Of a stretch of DNA of 64,000 bases, positions 53,102-64,000 are shown piece after piece. The number at the start of each line of letters is the position of its first letter. Position 1 is the stretch's first letter. The notes beneath the pieces are model-generated. The model searched no databases, was not told where the DNA came from, and worked only from the letters and a program-made list of their open reading frames with translations. The stretch lies in the NCBI GenBank assembly GCA_033064195.1, contig JARBJD010000102.1, forward strand, positions 124,001 through 188,000, in the 5' to 3' direction. Both the position numbers and the translations under genes were made by a program. Source of the stretch: Blattamonas nauphoetae. Lineage: Eukaryota > Preaxostyla > Oxymonadida.

Positions 53102-56100
53102 ATGACCGACGTCGATTTCTTTGGTTGGAGCGATCAGTTTGGAGCCAGCTTGACCCACAGTCATTCTGAATATGGACAATCTCAGGCAGAGGTATCTTTC
53201 CTTATAACTTTCAGCATCATTGGTAGTCATTCCAAGCTCCAACCAGAGCAGATTCTCCTCAAGGAGAACAAGAAAAGACACTATTTTCCCTTTACCAAAT
53301 GAGCGTATGCCTTCTTTTTTCTTTTCACGAAATATTTTTGACAAAAACTCCTTCAATTGCTCTGTATTCTGACACCTCCATTTATTCTCCGTTTTTCATC
53401 GTACACTGCAACTCTATTGTGATTACCTGATGCTTTTCATCATTATTTCAGTTTCAACGTCTTCCTGAGGAAAAGGCAAAATCGCAAAACAAACCCTTCC
53501 GACAAATTTTTGCAGCTAATGAAATCGTATTTCTTGTCCATGATGATCATGTCGTTCGCTGGGATACAGTTGAAGAAAAAACGTCAGGTATTCTCACACC
53601 CTTTTCCTTCCCTTTTTCTGTTTTCCTGATTCATTTATCACTATAATCATCGAACGATCAATCATGACCTCTTACAGTCTATCAGGTCAATATCAATCGA
53701 TCTACAGAAAAGCTCTACAAAGCTTTTTGTGATCCAACTGGACAGCATCTTTTTATGAGTACGACAACTGGAGACAATTATCATATCGCTCATGGATCGA
53801 AGGTGACACTCGCCAAACAACTCAGCAAATGGAAGTTTGTCATGGAATCCATGTGCTTCCTCGCTCCGTTTCCGACAATACAGAAAATTGCAGAAAAATC
53901 CCACGGATATTGCGCAATGGCCAATTGTTACAAAGGAAACTCGAAAAAGGAGGTGAACTGGACAATCCTCATCGGAACACAGGATGGAAAGGTCCTTGAA
54001 AGTACGCTTGAAGGAAGACAGCAAATTCCATCAGAGGTTTTTCTTTTCCGCACACAAAGATTCTGATTCAATTCTTTACTCATAGATCCCTATCCAGATG
54101 CCACAGCAGCAATTACCCATTACGTCCATAACAGGAACCATTGAAGTTGTTGATCAACAGGCAAGACTTGTTATTTGGCTCAGCACATTCTACTTCAAAT
54201 TGGAATTAATCAAAGACAAGGCGGACGAACCATTCACTCTAAACGCAAAGAACACAGTTCAAATACCATTAAATTGTTTGAAGTTGATTTCATTCTATCC
54301 TTTTTCCATTTATTTAGTGAAAACCTCTGTTCATGAGTTTGCTGCAAACTCGGATTTCATTGTTGCAGGCCCAACGACTGATTCACCGTCGGACCAATCA
54401 CAACTCGCCATCAAACCGACTTGGTTTGCATGGCTGATTGCTGCGGGAGTGTTTCATTCGTCTCTCATCTCATCACAACCCAAACACGGCCTCAACATAA
54501 TTCCGCCTGACGGAGCCCTCATCTCGTTCCACCGCCATCCGAATCCCACTTTCAATCAAAACGCCATCCAATCTCCGTCTCCATTTGCGATAGCTGCCAC
54601 AGAATCTCATTATTTCGTCCTTTACGACGACCGGCTCCAAGCCTGGTCTCATCTGTCAGGCGACCTCGTCGACGATTCAGTCTGCATCATGCGCTCCATT
54701 GACACGCCCGGGTCCGCACTGCCCTCTCTCGTGAAGTTTAAAGTGGCACAGAAGAGAGGTTATTACAACAAGGGCGACGAGGACGATGACTACGACATGC
54801 TCGCCCCGCAACCGCCGAAGGGGGGACAGACCACCATCGACATCACGTTCCGCGGGATGTGCACAGACCCAATCACAAACTACGTTTACGTGACAGACGG
54901 AGACCACATCTACACACTCCGATACGGCGATGAGAAGGAGGACGAGTGGATTGTGCATCTGGGGAAGGCGATCGATCTGCATTCGTCTCTCCTGAAGGTC
55001 TGTCTCACCAAGCGTGAGGAGGAGAAGAAAATGGACACGACCACTCCTCTCATTCCCGACTCGCAGCTGAAGCGTATTGCTTCTTATTTCGCAGACGCCC
55101 TCGCAACGACCAAGACAGATGCCCAGAAGAACCTCGTCTCCATCATCCAAGGCCATTGTTACTTCCTCTCCCGCAATTACAGACTCGCAGCGGAGAAATG
55201 GGCAAAGAGCGGGCGAGAGTTCGAAGAGACCGCGCTTGCCTTGATTCGACTGGAGAAGTGGACAGTGCTCCGAGAGTATGTTGAAACGCGGCATCAATTG
55301 ATCGAGGCAACATTCTCACCCGACAAAATTGCGAAATCACTGCTGGGGACTTGGCTTGTGGGGATGATGTTGGACGAAATCGCAGCAGAGCGAGCGATCA
55401 AGCAGGAGAACTCTGCGCTTTTGGCAGAATTCTTCCCCACAAACCGGATCTCAACAGAAATCCGCAGAGTCAAAGAACAAGACCAGCACTCTGCTCTCTC
55501 ATCTCTCCAATCTCCTCTTTCCGGACAGATCTTTGAGCCGACACAATCTGAGAAGAATCTCCGCATCTTCCTCAAAGCAAACCAAGCAACACTCAACCGT
55601 TTGATAGTCTACTCGATGCTTCAGGCGCACGGTGCACTGGATGTGCTCAGCGATTTTGCGGAGGATGTCGGCGACGTGAAGATGCATGTCCAACTCTTCA
55701 TCTCTCGGCATCTGTTCGAAGAGGCGCTGTATGTCATGCGAGTGAAGGAAGACGCAGAATTGTACTATCAGTTCTCGCCCTTCCTCATCAGGCAGGTTGG
55801 GAAGGAGCTCATTGCCCAATGGATGAAGATCCCTCCCGGAAAGATCGACCCGGCCAAGCTGATCCCGTCCCTCTCTTTGTACTGCGCTCCCCCAAAGCAA
55901 CGTTGGCAAGAGAACGAATCAATCCGGTTTTTGAACTGTGTGATTCGATACTGGCATTCAACCAACCCACAGGTGCACAACTTCTACGTCCTCTCGCTCG
56001 CCCGCTCAGCAACAGAAGACAAACTCATTGAATTCATCCACGAACACGACGACGTGGAAGATCCTGACCTCGCCGACTCAGGTCTCGATGGACACGAATC

Positions 56101-57262
56101 GACTGGGCGCAAAAGGTGCTACGACGAGCGGTATGCTCTCCGCGTGTGCATGCAGGAGCACTGCTACCGCGCGGCTGTTTTCGTGTATTGTCAACTGGGA
56201 TTGTTCGACGAGGCTGTCAACCTGGCCCTTCGTGTTGATTTTAATCTTGCAAAGGATGCAGCTAAACTTGCTTCTGGACGAGCAGATGCTGCCCTCTTCC
56301 AGTCTCTTTGGATTAAGATCGCAAAAAGTGTTGTCGATCAGAAGATGGAACAGAGCAAACAACTTAATTCCAATCCAACAGACAACCGAGTCAGTGAATC
56401 ACTCATCCATGACATCCTGGACGAATGCATGCGACTTCGAGGAGAGTCGGACAACTTCCAGCTTGCCCTCGTCGACATCCTCCCATACTTCCCCGACTTC
56501 TTCTGCATCGACGACTTCAGACGAGAAATTGAGGCATCGATCGAAGAATCAAAACAACGCTCACATGAGCTCAACTCTCAGATTGTTGAGCAAAGCAAGA
56601 TGCAGCAGAGCATGGGCGAAGAACTCATCTACCTTCCTCAACAACGGTTCATCACTGTCACCCACGACACGCTGTGTGCCGGTTGCAACAAGCACCTCTT
56701 CCTCCCTCCACCCGACCTTATCTTCTCCGCCTCCTCTCACCCACACATGAAGCATTCCCCTGACCCTGGCCTCAACATCGTGGAAGGGTTTTACACCTTC
56801 CCTTGTGGCCACGTCTTCCACGCCAATTGTGCTGTGAAGGTGCTCATTGAGAACTGCAAACAAGACGAGAAGGATGCTCTTCGAAAAGTGTTTGAGCAGC
56901 TTACAACAGCCGTCACATCATCCTCTGTCCCAATTTCAACAGTTTCAAGAATCACAGAAAAGATTGTTGGGACAGGCGAGGACAGTCTTCGAGTAGCACT
57001 CTTCAACATCAGAAAAGACAAAACATCAGCCATTGCGTCCCCCGAGTCTCAAATGCAACAGATTGCACCGACCCCTTCTGTTTTCAAAGATTTTCCTGTT
57101 TTATCCAATCCACATACCACAGACCGATCTGGCTTGATTCACGAGCTTGATGAACTTATTCAATCAGACTGTCCATATTGTGGTGAACGAGCCATCGATT
57201 CTTTAACCATACCCTTTATTGACCCAGTTCTTGACAACGAGGCTGAAGCCTTCCCGATTTAA
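53102..57262 (+). CDS. VPS18: VPS18, HOPS/CORVET core subunit
   Basis: VPS18 is a shared core subunit of the HOPS and CORVET tethers on late endosomes and lysosomes. Four exons: 53102 to about 53191 (MTDVDFFGWSDQF), 53452-53586 (NEIVFLVHDDHVVRWDTVEE), about 53686-54036 (VYQVNINRSTEKLYKAFCDP, KFVMESMCFLAPFPTIQKIA) and about 54096-57262. The N-terminal half is a beta-propeller. The C-terminal half is a helical solenoid with YVETRHQLIEATFSPDKIAK and the clathrin-repeat-like CMQEHCYRAAVFVYCQLGLF with DEAVNLALRVDFNLAKDAA. It ends in a RING-type zinc domain: TLCAGCNKHLFLPPP, FPCGHVFHANCAVKVL and DCPYCGERAIDSL. The length is about 1,240 residues, longer than human (973). The stop TAA at 57262 faces the SLC12-type gene 96 bp away. 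Confidence 0.92.
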
Positions 57263-57358
57263 TTCTTGTTTTTATTCTTTTCACAACACGTGTCTTCATT
57301 CCTGTTTGGCGTTTGTGCAAAGAGTCTGTGAATGAAAAATACATGGCGAGGTGAAGTG

Positions 57359-60300
57359 TTATAAGTCGATAGTGGTCACGACTGAGGATGCATAGATGAA
57401 CATGGTTGGTGGGAGATCTTTGGAGAGTTCGCGGAGGATGGATGAGTAGGCGAGGGCATCTTCTTGGTTCTGTGCGTCCGTGAGTTTGTTTTCAGCGGTG
57501 GAGTGAAGTGTGGTCCTTGGCTGTGCTTCATCTTCGTCACTATCGTCTTCCGAGTCTTGGTCATCCCTTTCAGCCGACTGAGCGAGAACAGTTCCTTTCT
57601 TGACAGTTCGCAGATCAGCAGGAGTCTGTTTTGGAGCGAGTGCTGGTTGTGTCATCGCATAAATGCAGATCGACACTCCACCCTGCACAATGTCTGAACG
57701 AGAGAACGTCTTGATGACGCTGTTGTGCCCGCTGATCATGCCCATAATCGGAGTGTTCTCTGAAGATCCCTCGAGCGACGAGATGAACGGCATTTCTACG
57801 ACGTCAGTGACTGTGGATGAGATTCGGAGCTCGGCGAGCAGGACTTCGAGACATGCTTTGGCCAAGTCTTTCCGATCCTGCAGGTAGCTTTCGCGGACGA
57901 GAGCAGTCCCGGCTGTTTTATCGTTTCCTGTCGATCCAACAGTCTGATAAGGAAGGATGAGACGTACACGGAGCTTGTGAGATTTCCAGAGATTGCGGTG
58001 AGTGATGATGTGACCGAGAAGAACAGAGAAGGACGCAGACGGGGCGAATTCAATTGGGACATCTTGCATCGCATCAGATTGGCCGATGTGTTTGTCCACT
58101 TTGCTGACACTTGACTGATGCTTGAAGAATCGAGAGAGGATTCCAAGAGCAGGAGAGTCCCCGCTTGCGTTGGAGACGGTGAATGGAGTTTCTTTTGTGT
58201 CTTTCAGAACGATCGAATCTGAAGGAAGCCAGACATCAATGAACTCGTGCTTCATCGGGATGAGAGGGGAGGATGGATTGATGTCACTGCGAGGGCGGTA
58301 CATGCCCCGAGCGCTGTTGTTTCGGTTGATGGGAGTGGTGTCCTGCTCACTCGGAGCGCTGAAGTCCTGTTCGATGGGGAGGGAGTCTGGCTGGTCTGGA
58401 GCAAGGGTGCTGTCCATTCCACTCTGCGCGTGAGCATCACTATCTTCGACAATGCGCTTGTTGGTTCGGGCGATTCCGTCGAAGTTGGGTGTGAAGAGGA
58501 TGAAGTGGAATCCGGTCTGGACAGCGTCACAGAGAGTGAGGAAGAAGTCCTTCGCGTGTGGAAATTGAGCAGGGAAAACAAGACTGGAGAGTTGGGGTGT
58601 TGTGTTTGACTGTTTGATGCGATGGTTCGAGATGATCTGTCTTGTCTGCGAGAAGAGGGAGTTGGGCAGAGCGCGAGTGTTGATGCCTGTTTTGGGGTCG
58701 ACGTCGGGAAGCTCGAAGATGACTGTGTTGGCGCGCATTCCTCCGATTCCTTGGGAGAGAAGAAGGGTCTGGACGCCAGCTCGCAGAGACGGGGATGCAA
58801 TGACAGTTGAGAAGGCTTTGAGGTCGTGCTGTTTGATGAAGGAATTCGTTGCTGTGTGGCGTTTCTTGACCTGCGTCATCAACATCGGTGTGATGCCGGT
58901 TGAGGTTGGAGCATCGGAATCAATTTGGGGAGCGGAGAGTGTGCTGCTTGGAAGGACGCTGCTGATGACGAGCAGGCCTCCCTTCTTCATTGAGTTGCAG
59001 ATGCCGATCTCCGCGAGAGCAGACCGAGATGCCTTGTACAGCTTGCTTGGCAAAGTGAGAACGTCCTTTTCTTCAGTTTGATACGAGCTGCGCTTCTCCC
59101 GTGTCTCTTCGGCATCCAGGATTCGCGAATCCACAAAGTAGATGAAGTTTGGTCTCCAATACTTGATGTGGTTTCTGCCTCGCAGGCGAAGGAGCTGCTG
59201 GCGAGCGTGATGGAAGATGATCGACATGGAGAGCTGGCCCCATTCCGGGGTGCTTTTTCGGTGATAGAAGAAGAGAAGGAAGAGTACAACGAGGATGCAA
59301 GCGAGGGAGATTCCGGCAGTGGTGGGGCTGGCGAAGAGCATCAAAGTGATGGCGACGATGAATCCAGAGGCGGAGAAGAAGGAGTTGTTGTGACGGAAGA
59401 GGGAACGCCAGTTGGGGGCTCCGATGAGATTGTGGATGAGGGCAGCAATGTTCACTCCAGCACAGCCGAATTGGTGGAGGACAGCGAAGAAGGCAGCGGA
59501 AGCGTCAAGATCCCCGCAGAACGGGAAGATCAGGAGGAGGATGGACACCACAATGATTGTCGCAACTTCAGCAGCGATTGAATCGCTGGCAGGGAGGGCG
59601 CGTTTGATTGGAGCAGGGTCCACCAACGTCATGATGCTCTCCCCGCCAGTGTTGATTCCACTTGAGATGCCACTGTGCACTGTGGAACGTTGACTGGTCT
59701 GAGAGGACTTGACAATCGTTTCTGAGAACGGGAAGACGCGGTCTTGAGCAAGCGATTTGAGAATGCGGGCAGCGGTCAGGAACCACGTGATGCAGCCGTA
59801 GAAGCCGGAGATGAAGATGGCTGTGTGTACGATTGGAACAAATGTCGCTCGAGAGAAGAGGAAGTAATCCGACGTGAGAGAAGCTGGTGGGATTCGGAAG
59901 GCCATGACCAAACCAATCACGATCACTACGGTGAAGCCAGAAAGGAGAGCTGAGGTTGTCCCGAGTGGGATAGATCGAATTGGCTTGGATAATTCCGAAA
60001 CATGAGGAAGACTCACAAAAACAACCGAAAAAAGAGGAATGAGAAGCGCAGAGACTTGAGCAATTGTGAAATCGTGGCTGAGATGTGATTGAGAATTTTG
60101 TGAGAAAACTCGGAAGTCCCAGGGTTTCATTTCAATATTTACAGGTTTTCCAAAGATATTGTATCCACCATACGTTCCAGAAGGTCTGATCATGAGGAAG
60201 AAGAGGATAAATGTGGCAGCGAGAGCTGCTGCTCCGAAGAAGAACATGCGTGTTTTATACACGAACTTTCTTCCAAAGAGAAGGGTAATGTAGCACACGG

Positions 60301-61097
60301 CCAGAACAACAATTCGAATTCCCAGACAAAGGAAATAGAATGTCCCAGGCTCCAATGTTGAACGTGCTTCTCTCGTGAATGTGATGAGTGACATAAAGGC
60401 GTCTCCCATAGCGATGAGATTCATAGTTGAGGCTGTAGCAGCTTCGAGGAACGACACAATCCCAAATGTTCCTCCAATTTCGTAGCCTGAGGAGGGGAGA
60501 AATGATAAAGGTGAAGAAGAACGATATACCAAGTGTTCTTGAAAGAAGAAAGTACGCACTGGTTCCTTTCATCTGATTTAATGAAGAAAAAGAGAGAAAT
60601 ATAGACGAGTCGTGGAAATATGTGAGAAAACGACTTGCAAAAAGATACCTCCCCTGTTCCAATTATTTGGCTTGCCGACATGATTGTGAGCAGACCAGAA
60701 AGAAGAGCAAGCACTGCCATCAACGTAACAATCCAAAAACCTCCTTTTCCGAGAGCATATCTAAGACAAAAAAAGTGAAATAAGAATCATGTGATGTAAA
60801 ATAGCACACGGAAATCTTTCGTAGAAAATAACATCTGGACAAGACATTGAGTTAATTCGGATGAGATACGCATTATGAGAGAGAAAAATAACAAATACTT
60901 ATGATTTTTTCGAAAACAATAACGAAGACTCCGCTGAAGAGCCCAATCAGTCGAGATGGAGATTTTTTTCCCGAAGAAGAGGACCCTGACAGATATGTCC
61001 CTTGGCGCGAAGACATTGTATCGACCAACGGATTATTGGACGTGATAGGTCGATCAACCCAATTGCCCTGATACTGATTCCAGTCTGTTTTATTCAT
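57359..61097 (-). CDS. SLC12-type cation-chloride cotransporter
   Basis: Start ATG 61097, with a short cytosolic N-terminus (DWNQYQGNWVDRP). After introns come the first membrane segments LIGLFSGVFVIVFEKII, GGFWIVTLMAVLALLSGLLT and IMSASQIIGTGEV, then SGYEIGGTFGIVSFLEAATA with STMNLIAMGDAFM. About ten further hydrophobic segments follow, including SVVFVSLPHVSELSKPIRSI with PLGTTSALLSG, the counterpart of the G..RSGDLKDP..SIP.GT signature. The cytosolic C-terminal half (about 550 residues) holds SQGIGGMRANTVIFELPD, matching the LGRMKPNT motif of SLC12 C-termini, and an acidic stretch near the end. These proteins couple Cl- to Na+ or K+ transport. Divergence is high, so ion coupling cannot be predicted. 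The start lies 66 bp from the divergent SEC24 gene. Confidence 0.75.
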
Positions 61098-61163
61098 GCA
61101 TCATTTGTCCATACTCTCTATCTTATTCGAATATTTGCATCTGTAGTATCTTGATATCCATTG
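61098..61163. promoter_or_regulatory. Shared divergent promoter interval
   Basis: Only 66 bp separate the start codon of the SLC12-type gene (-) from that of SEC24 (+). Both promoters and 5' leaders must lie within it or overlap the neighbouring coding regions. It is A/T rich with no clear TATA box. This is inferred from gene geometry alone. Confidence 0.5.
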
Positions 61164-63857
61164 ATGCAATCATTAGATTCATTCTGGAACCAATTGGACC
61201 AATCATCTGGTCAGGGGCTCCCGCCACAACCAATTCCCCAGCAACCTCAATATCAACAACCTCAATTCACAACACCGCCGCACATGACAGCTGAAATTTC
61301 ACAACCAGGTAACTTTGGACAACCTCAACCGAGAGCACAACCTTCATCAATGGATCCGACGGATACCCTCTCTTCTCTCGATGCTATGAATCTTCCCATC
61401 TCAACACGTACAATCACGAAAACATCTGTCCTGATGCCATATGTGTTTTCTGATGAAGCACAGTCGACTCCAAGATTTGTTCGACCAACTTCTCAGTACA
61501 TCCCATACAAGAATGATGTCCACAAGGATTCAGGGTTTCCATTCGCTATCACAACACAACCATTCGCTAAGTTAGATGTAAACGAGGTTGCTTTTATTTA
61601 TCCTTTCTTCACACACTGACATTTTTACAGAAACCAATCCCAATCGTTGTTCCAAATGGAGAACCGATCCGCTGTCGTAGATGTCTTGCATACATGTCTC
61701 CCAATGCAATTTTTTCAGGAGGAGGCCGCTCATACAATTGCCCAATCTGCGGAGTGAAGAATGAAGGTATCCCATTTTCGTTAGATATGTCTCTCAGTTG
61801 ATGATGCATATTTCTGTCAACTTGATGCAACTGGGAAGAGACTCGATTCAAATCAGCGTCCAGAACTTTCATCTGGCACAATCGATCTTACAGCCCCGCC
61901 TGCCATGTTTAGTGGGACAGCCCACGCTCCGACTCTCGTTTTTGCTGTGGACGTGACTCCTTCAGCTCTGAGAAGTGGGTTTACACAAGCTGCATGCGAT
62001 GCCATTCAACTCTCTGTTAAGCGTTTGATTGAAGAAGGAACAGCTGATCTCAATCTTGCGCATGTTTCCATCATCGCGTTTTCGTCAGTGATTGTTTTCT
62101 TTGACATCAACAGTGATGGTAGGGGTTATTCAGTGAACATCGTTCCAGATGCAGCGGACGTCTGCGCACCATCGAGCGGGATCTCACTCCCCACACTCGC
62201 CGTTGCTGGTACCACTCTCATCAAAATTGCGTCACAAATCCCTAAGCTGTTTTCTGTTGGCCCTTCATCGGGAAGTGGAGATATGGATTTTGATTTCGCC
62301 GCTGAAATGATCCAAACTCTCGTCCTCCCACAATTCACCACTGACGACTCCGCACTCTGTTCTGTGCTTCTCAGTGGGGCAGATATGATGGAACATTCCG
62401 GTGGAAAACTGATAGTCTTCACTGTCCACCCGCCTTCAATGAATATCGGTGTCCAACCAGCACAGGAACCACAGACCCTCACAAACAGACTCGCAGGAAC
62501 ACAACCCAAATCTCAGCCTGTTTTCCCTCAAATTGTTCAAGAATGCGTCAAAAATAGTGTTTCTGTTGATTTCTTCATCGGTGGAAACAACGACTGCTCA
62601 ACAGACACCCTCACCAACCTCTGCCAGAACACATTCGGCCGGATATACCTCTACCCACACTTCCTCCCGCAGAGCAGCGGAGACCCATTCTCCATCGCTC
62701 AGGACCTCTTTGCTCTGCTCTCCGCCAACTGGTATTTCGGATGTACGGTCAAGGTCAGAGTCAGCGAAGGAATCGAAGTGAAGTCGGCTGTTGGCCTCAC
62801 ACACGTCGCTGGAAGCAGTTCGGACGAGATCACAATCCCAGCGATATCAGAACACACGTCCCTCACCTTCGAGCTCGGATACTACGAGAACATCTCTGCC
62901 CAGCAGAAGAACGCGTACATCCAAATTGCCGTTCTGTACACCAACGCTCGGAAGGAGAGGTTTGTCCGGATACACAATCTGACCCTCACTCTCACCACAC
63001 ACCCCGAGCATATCTTCAACTCGGCGGACGTCGCATCGGTTGTGATGTTCTCCTCTCGCAGGATCATCGAGAACATCTCCAAACAGCCGCCAGAGACCAT
63101 CCGCAACAACGTCTTCGATGACATGTGCAAATGGGTGTCGTACTATCGAAAGAAGTGTGCCCACGGACAGGACAACATCTTCCCCCTCCACCTCAAAGAG
63201 TACCCGTCGTACCTCCTCGCCCTCCTCAAAAGCCCTCTCCTCCGCCCGCCCTCCATCCTCCCCCAAGAGCGCTCACTCTTCGCCCAGTTCATCCGCATCG
63301 CCTCACCGTCCCAACTCCTCCTCTCTCTTTACCCCCGCGTCTACCGCATTGACAACGCTGACCTTGTCAACGAGCATCGTGCCCTTCGAACGACTTGGGC
63401 CACGTTCAGCCGCGACGGGGCCTTCCTCATCGACGACGGAGAAGCAGTCCGGATCTGGTTCGGCGACTCAGTCGACCAGAACATCCTCCTCTCCTTCGCT
63501 CAGGTCTGCTGCACTGAGCAGTTTGCGTCGGACATCAACAGCCTCTTCGACCCGCTGAAGATGAAGCGTGTTCCTGTATTCACGTCCGAGGAGCTCCAAT
63601 CAGTCAGCGAACCCGTCCGCTCCACACTCCTCCTCATCAACAGACTGAACTCGTTCCCAGGCTCCGTTCCCCGCTCTCCGGAGTTCGTCCACCAAACCCA
63701 CAACCAGCCACTTCCTCAACACCCGTCTCCACAGCACTTCCAAACACAACTCCGCTACACACGAATGAAGGACGAGATGACCGAGGACCAGACTTACGAC
63801 CAACCTGCGTCTGCCATGTTTATCGAAAAGATTAGGAGGACCGTCACTGGACAGTAG
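61164..63857 (+). CDS. SEC24: SEC24 COPII cargo adaptor
   Basis: SEC24 selects cargo in the COPII coat at ER exit sites. Three exons, about 61164-61585, 61630-61766 and 61798-63857, with two short introns. ATG 61164 begins MQSLDSFWNQLDQSSGQGLP, followed by a Pro/Gln-rich segment. The zinc finger is IRCRRCLAYMSPNAIFSGG then YNCPICGVKN (C-x2-C-x18-C-x2-C), followed by VDDAYFCQLDATGKRLD. The trunk (vWA-like) has PTLVFAVDVTPSALRSGF and LNLAHVSIIAFSSVIVFFDI. The helical and gelsolin-like parts follow with DDMCKWVSYYRKKCAHGQDN, KEYPSYLLALLKSPLL, LYPRVYRIDN and DDGEAVRIWFGDSV. It ends with TAG at 63857. Its partner SEC23-like gene lies at 42346-45163. Confidence 0.93.
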
Positions 63858-64000
63858 AGTGAGTATCGAACTGTCCATCGCGTTCTAGCCGAGTTCAATT
63901 CACTTCTCATCGACGATCATCATTCTGAGTGTTTTTCCAATGGACTGTGAAAATAAGAATATTTGAGATGAAAATAAGAGTCACTCATCAACCTCAAACT
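63858..64000. other. 3' flank of SEC24
   Basis: 143 bp after the SEC24 stop, A/T rich towards the end. No gene seen; it may hold the 3' untranslated region. Confidence 0.4.

Noticed and set aside
62741-63558. Alternative frames within SEC24 rich in Arg, Ser and Pro
   Set aside because: They are shadows of the conserved SEC24 frame in a locally GC-rich segment.
1-64000. Reassigned TAA/TAG codons (as in some oxymonads)
   Set aside because: TAA, TAG and TGA all end well-conserved genes at the expected places (VPS18, SEC24, FANCI), and conserved Gln positions use normal codons.

Overview
The window looks like nuclear DNA of a flagellated protist, most likely an oxymonad (Preaxostyla) such as Blattamonas. 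It holds a radial-spoke gene (RSPH3), standard stop codons (TAA, TAG and TGA all close genes), and very short GT-AG introns, many of 30 to 40 nt. It also has a decayed copy of an armadillo-like family (4579-5199) that I remember as hugely expanded in Blattamonas. That lineage call rests on recall and was not searched. No viral or LTR-type element was recognised.

Layout. Bases 1-2,900 hold a tRNA-Val and an aldo/keto reductase. Bases 3,000-18,650 are a repeat-rich block of decayed mobile DNA: mariner-type pieces, a foldback MITE family with TA target sites in several copies, a LINE remnant, a Merlin/ISXO2-like remnant, a MULE transposase joined to a mariner piece, and two copies of an unassigned transposase-like family with an HGKNECD-type motif, one of them split by a MITE. 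The block also holds a broken coiled-coil repeat gene and the armadillo-like pseudogene. From 19.2 kb to the end, host genes are packed closely, often less than 200 bp apart.

Gene-dense part in order: FANCI (-), SRR1-like (-), CK1/TTBK-type kinase with a C-terminal CaaX box (-), tRNA-Met, nitroreductase-like pseudogene (+), a second CAT-anticodon tRNA, an unrecognised small gene (-), DeSI/PPPDE peptidase (+), biotin-protein ligase fused to a GNAT domain (-), RRP4 exosome cap (-), an unrecognised protein (-), AMPK/SNF1 alpha (+), SEC23-like (-), prefoldin 6 (-), BUB2-like TBC GAP (-), an unrecognised acidic protein (+), PDK1-like kinase (-), RSPH3 (+), VPS18 (+), SLC12-type transporter (-) and SEC24 (+).

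Functional themes are interstrand-crosslink repair (FANCI), kinase signalling (PDK1, AMPK, CK1), vesicle coats and endolysosomal tethering (SEC23-like, SEC24, VPS18), RNA decay (RRP4), mitotic exit (BUB2) and the flagellum (RSPH3). These are independent eukaryotic genes, not an operon. The observations most worth following are the ligase-GNAT fusion, the long FANCI lacking the expected ubiquitinated lysine, the CaaX-tailed CK1, and the transposase/MITE families of the repeat block.
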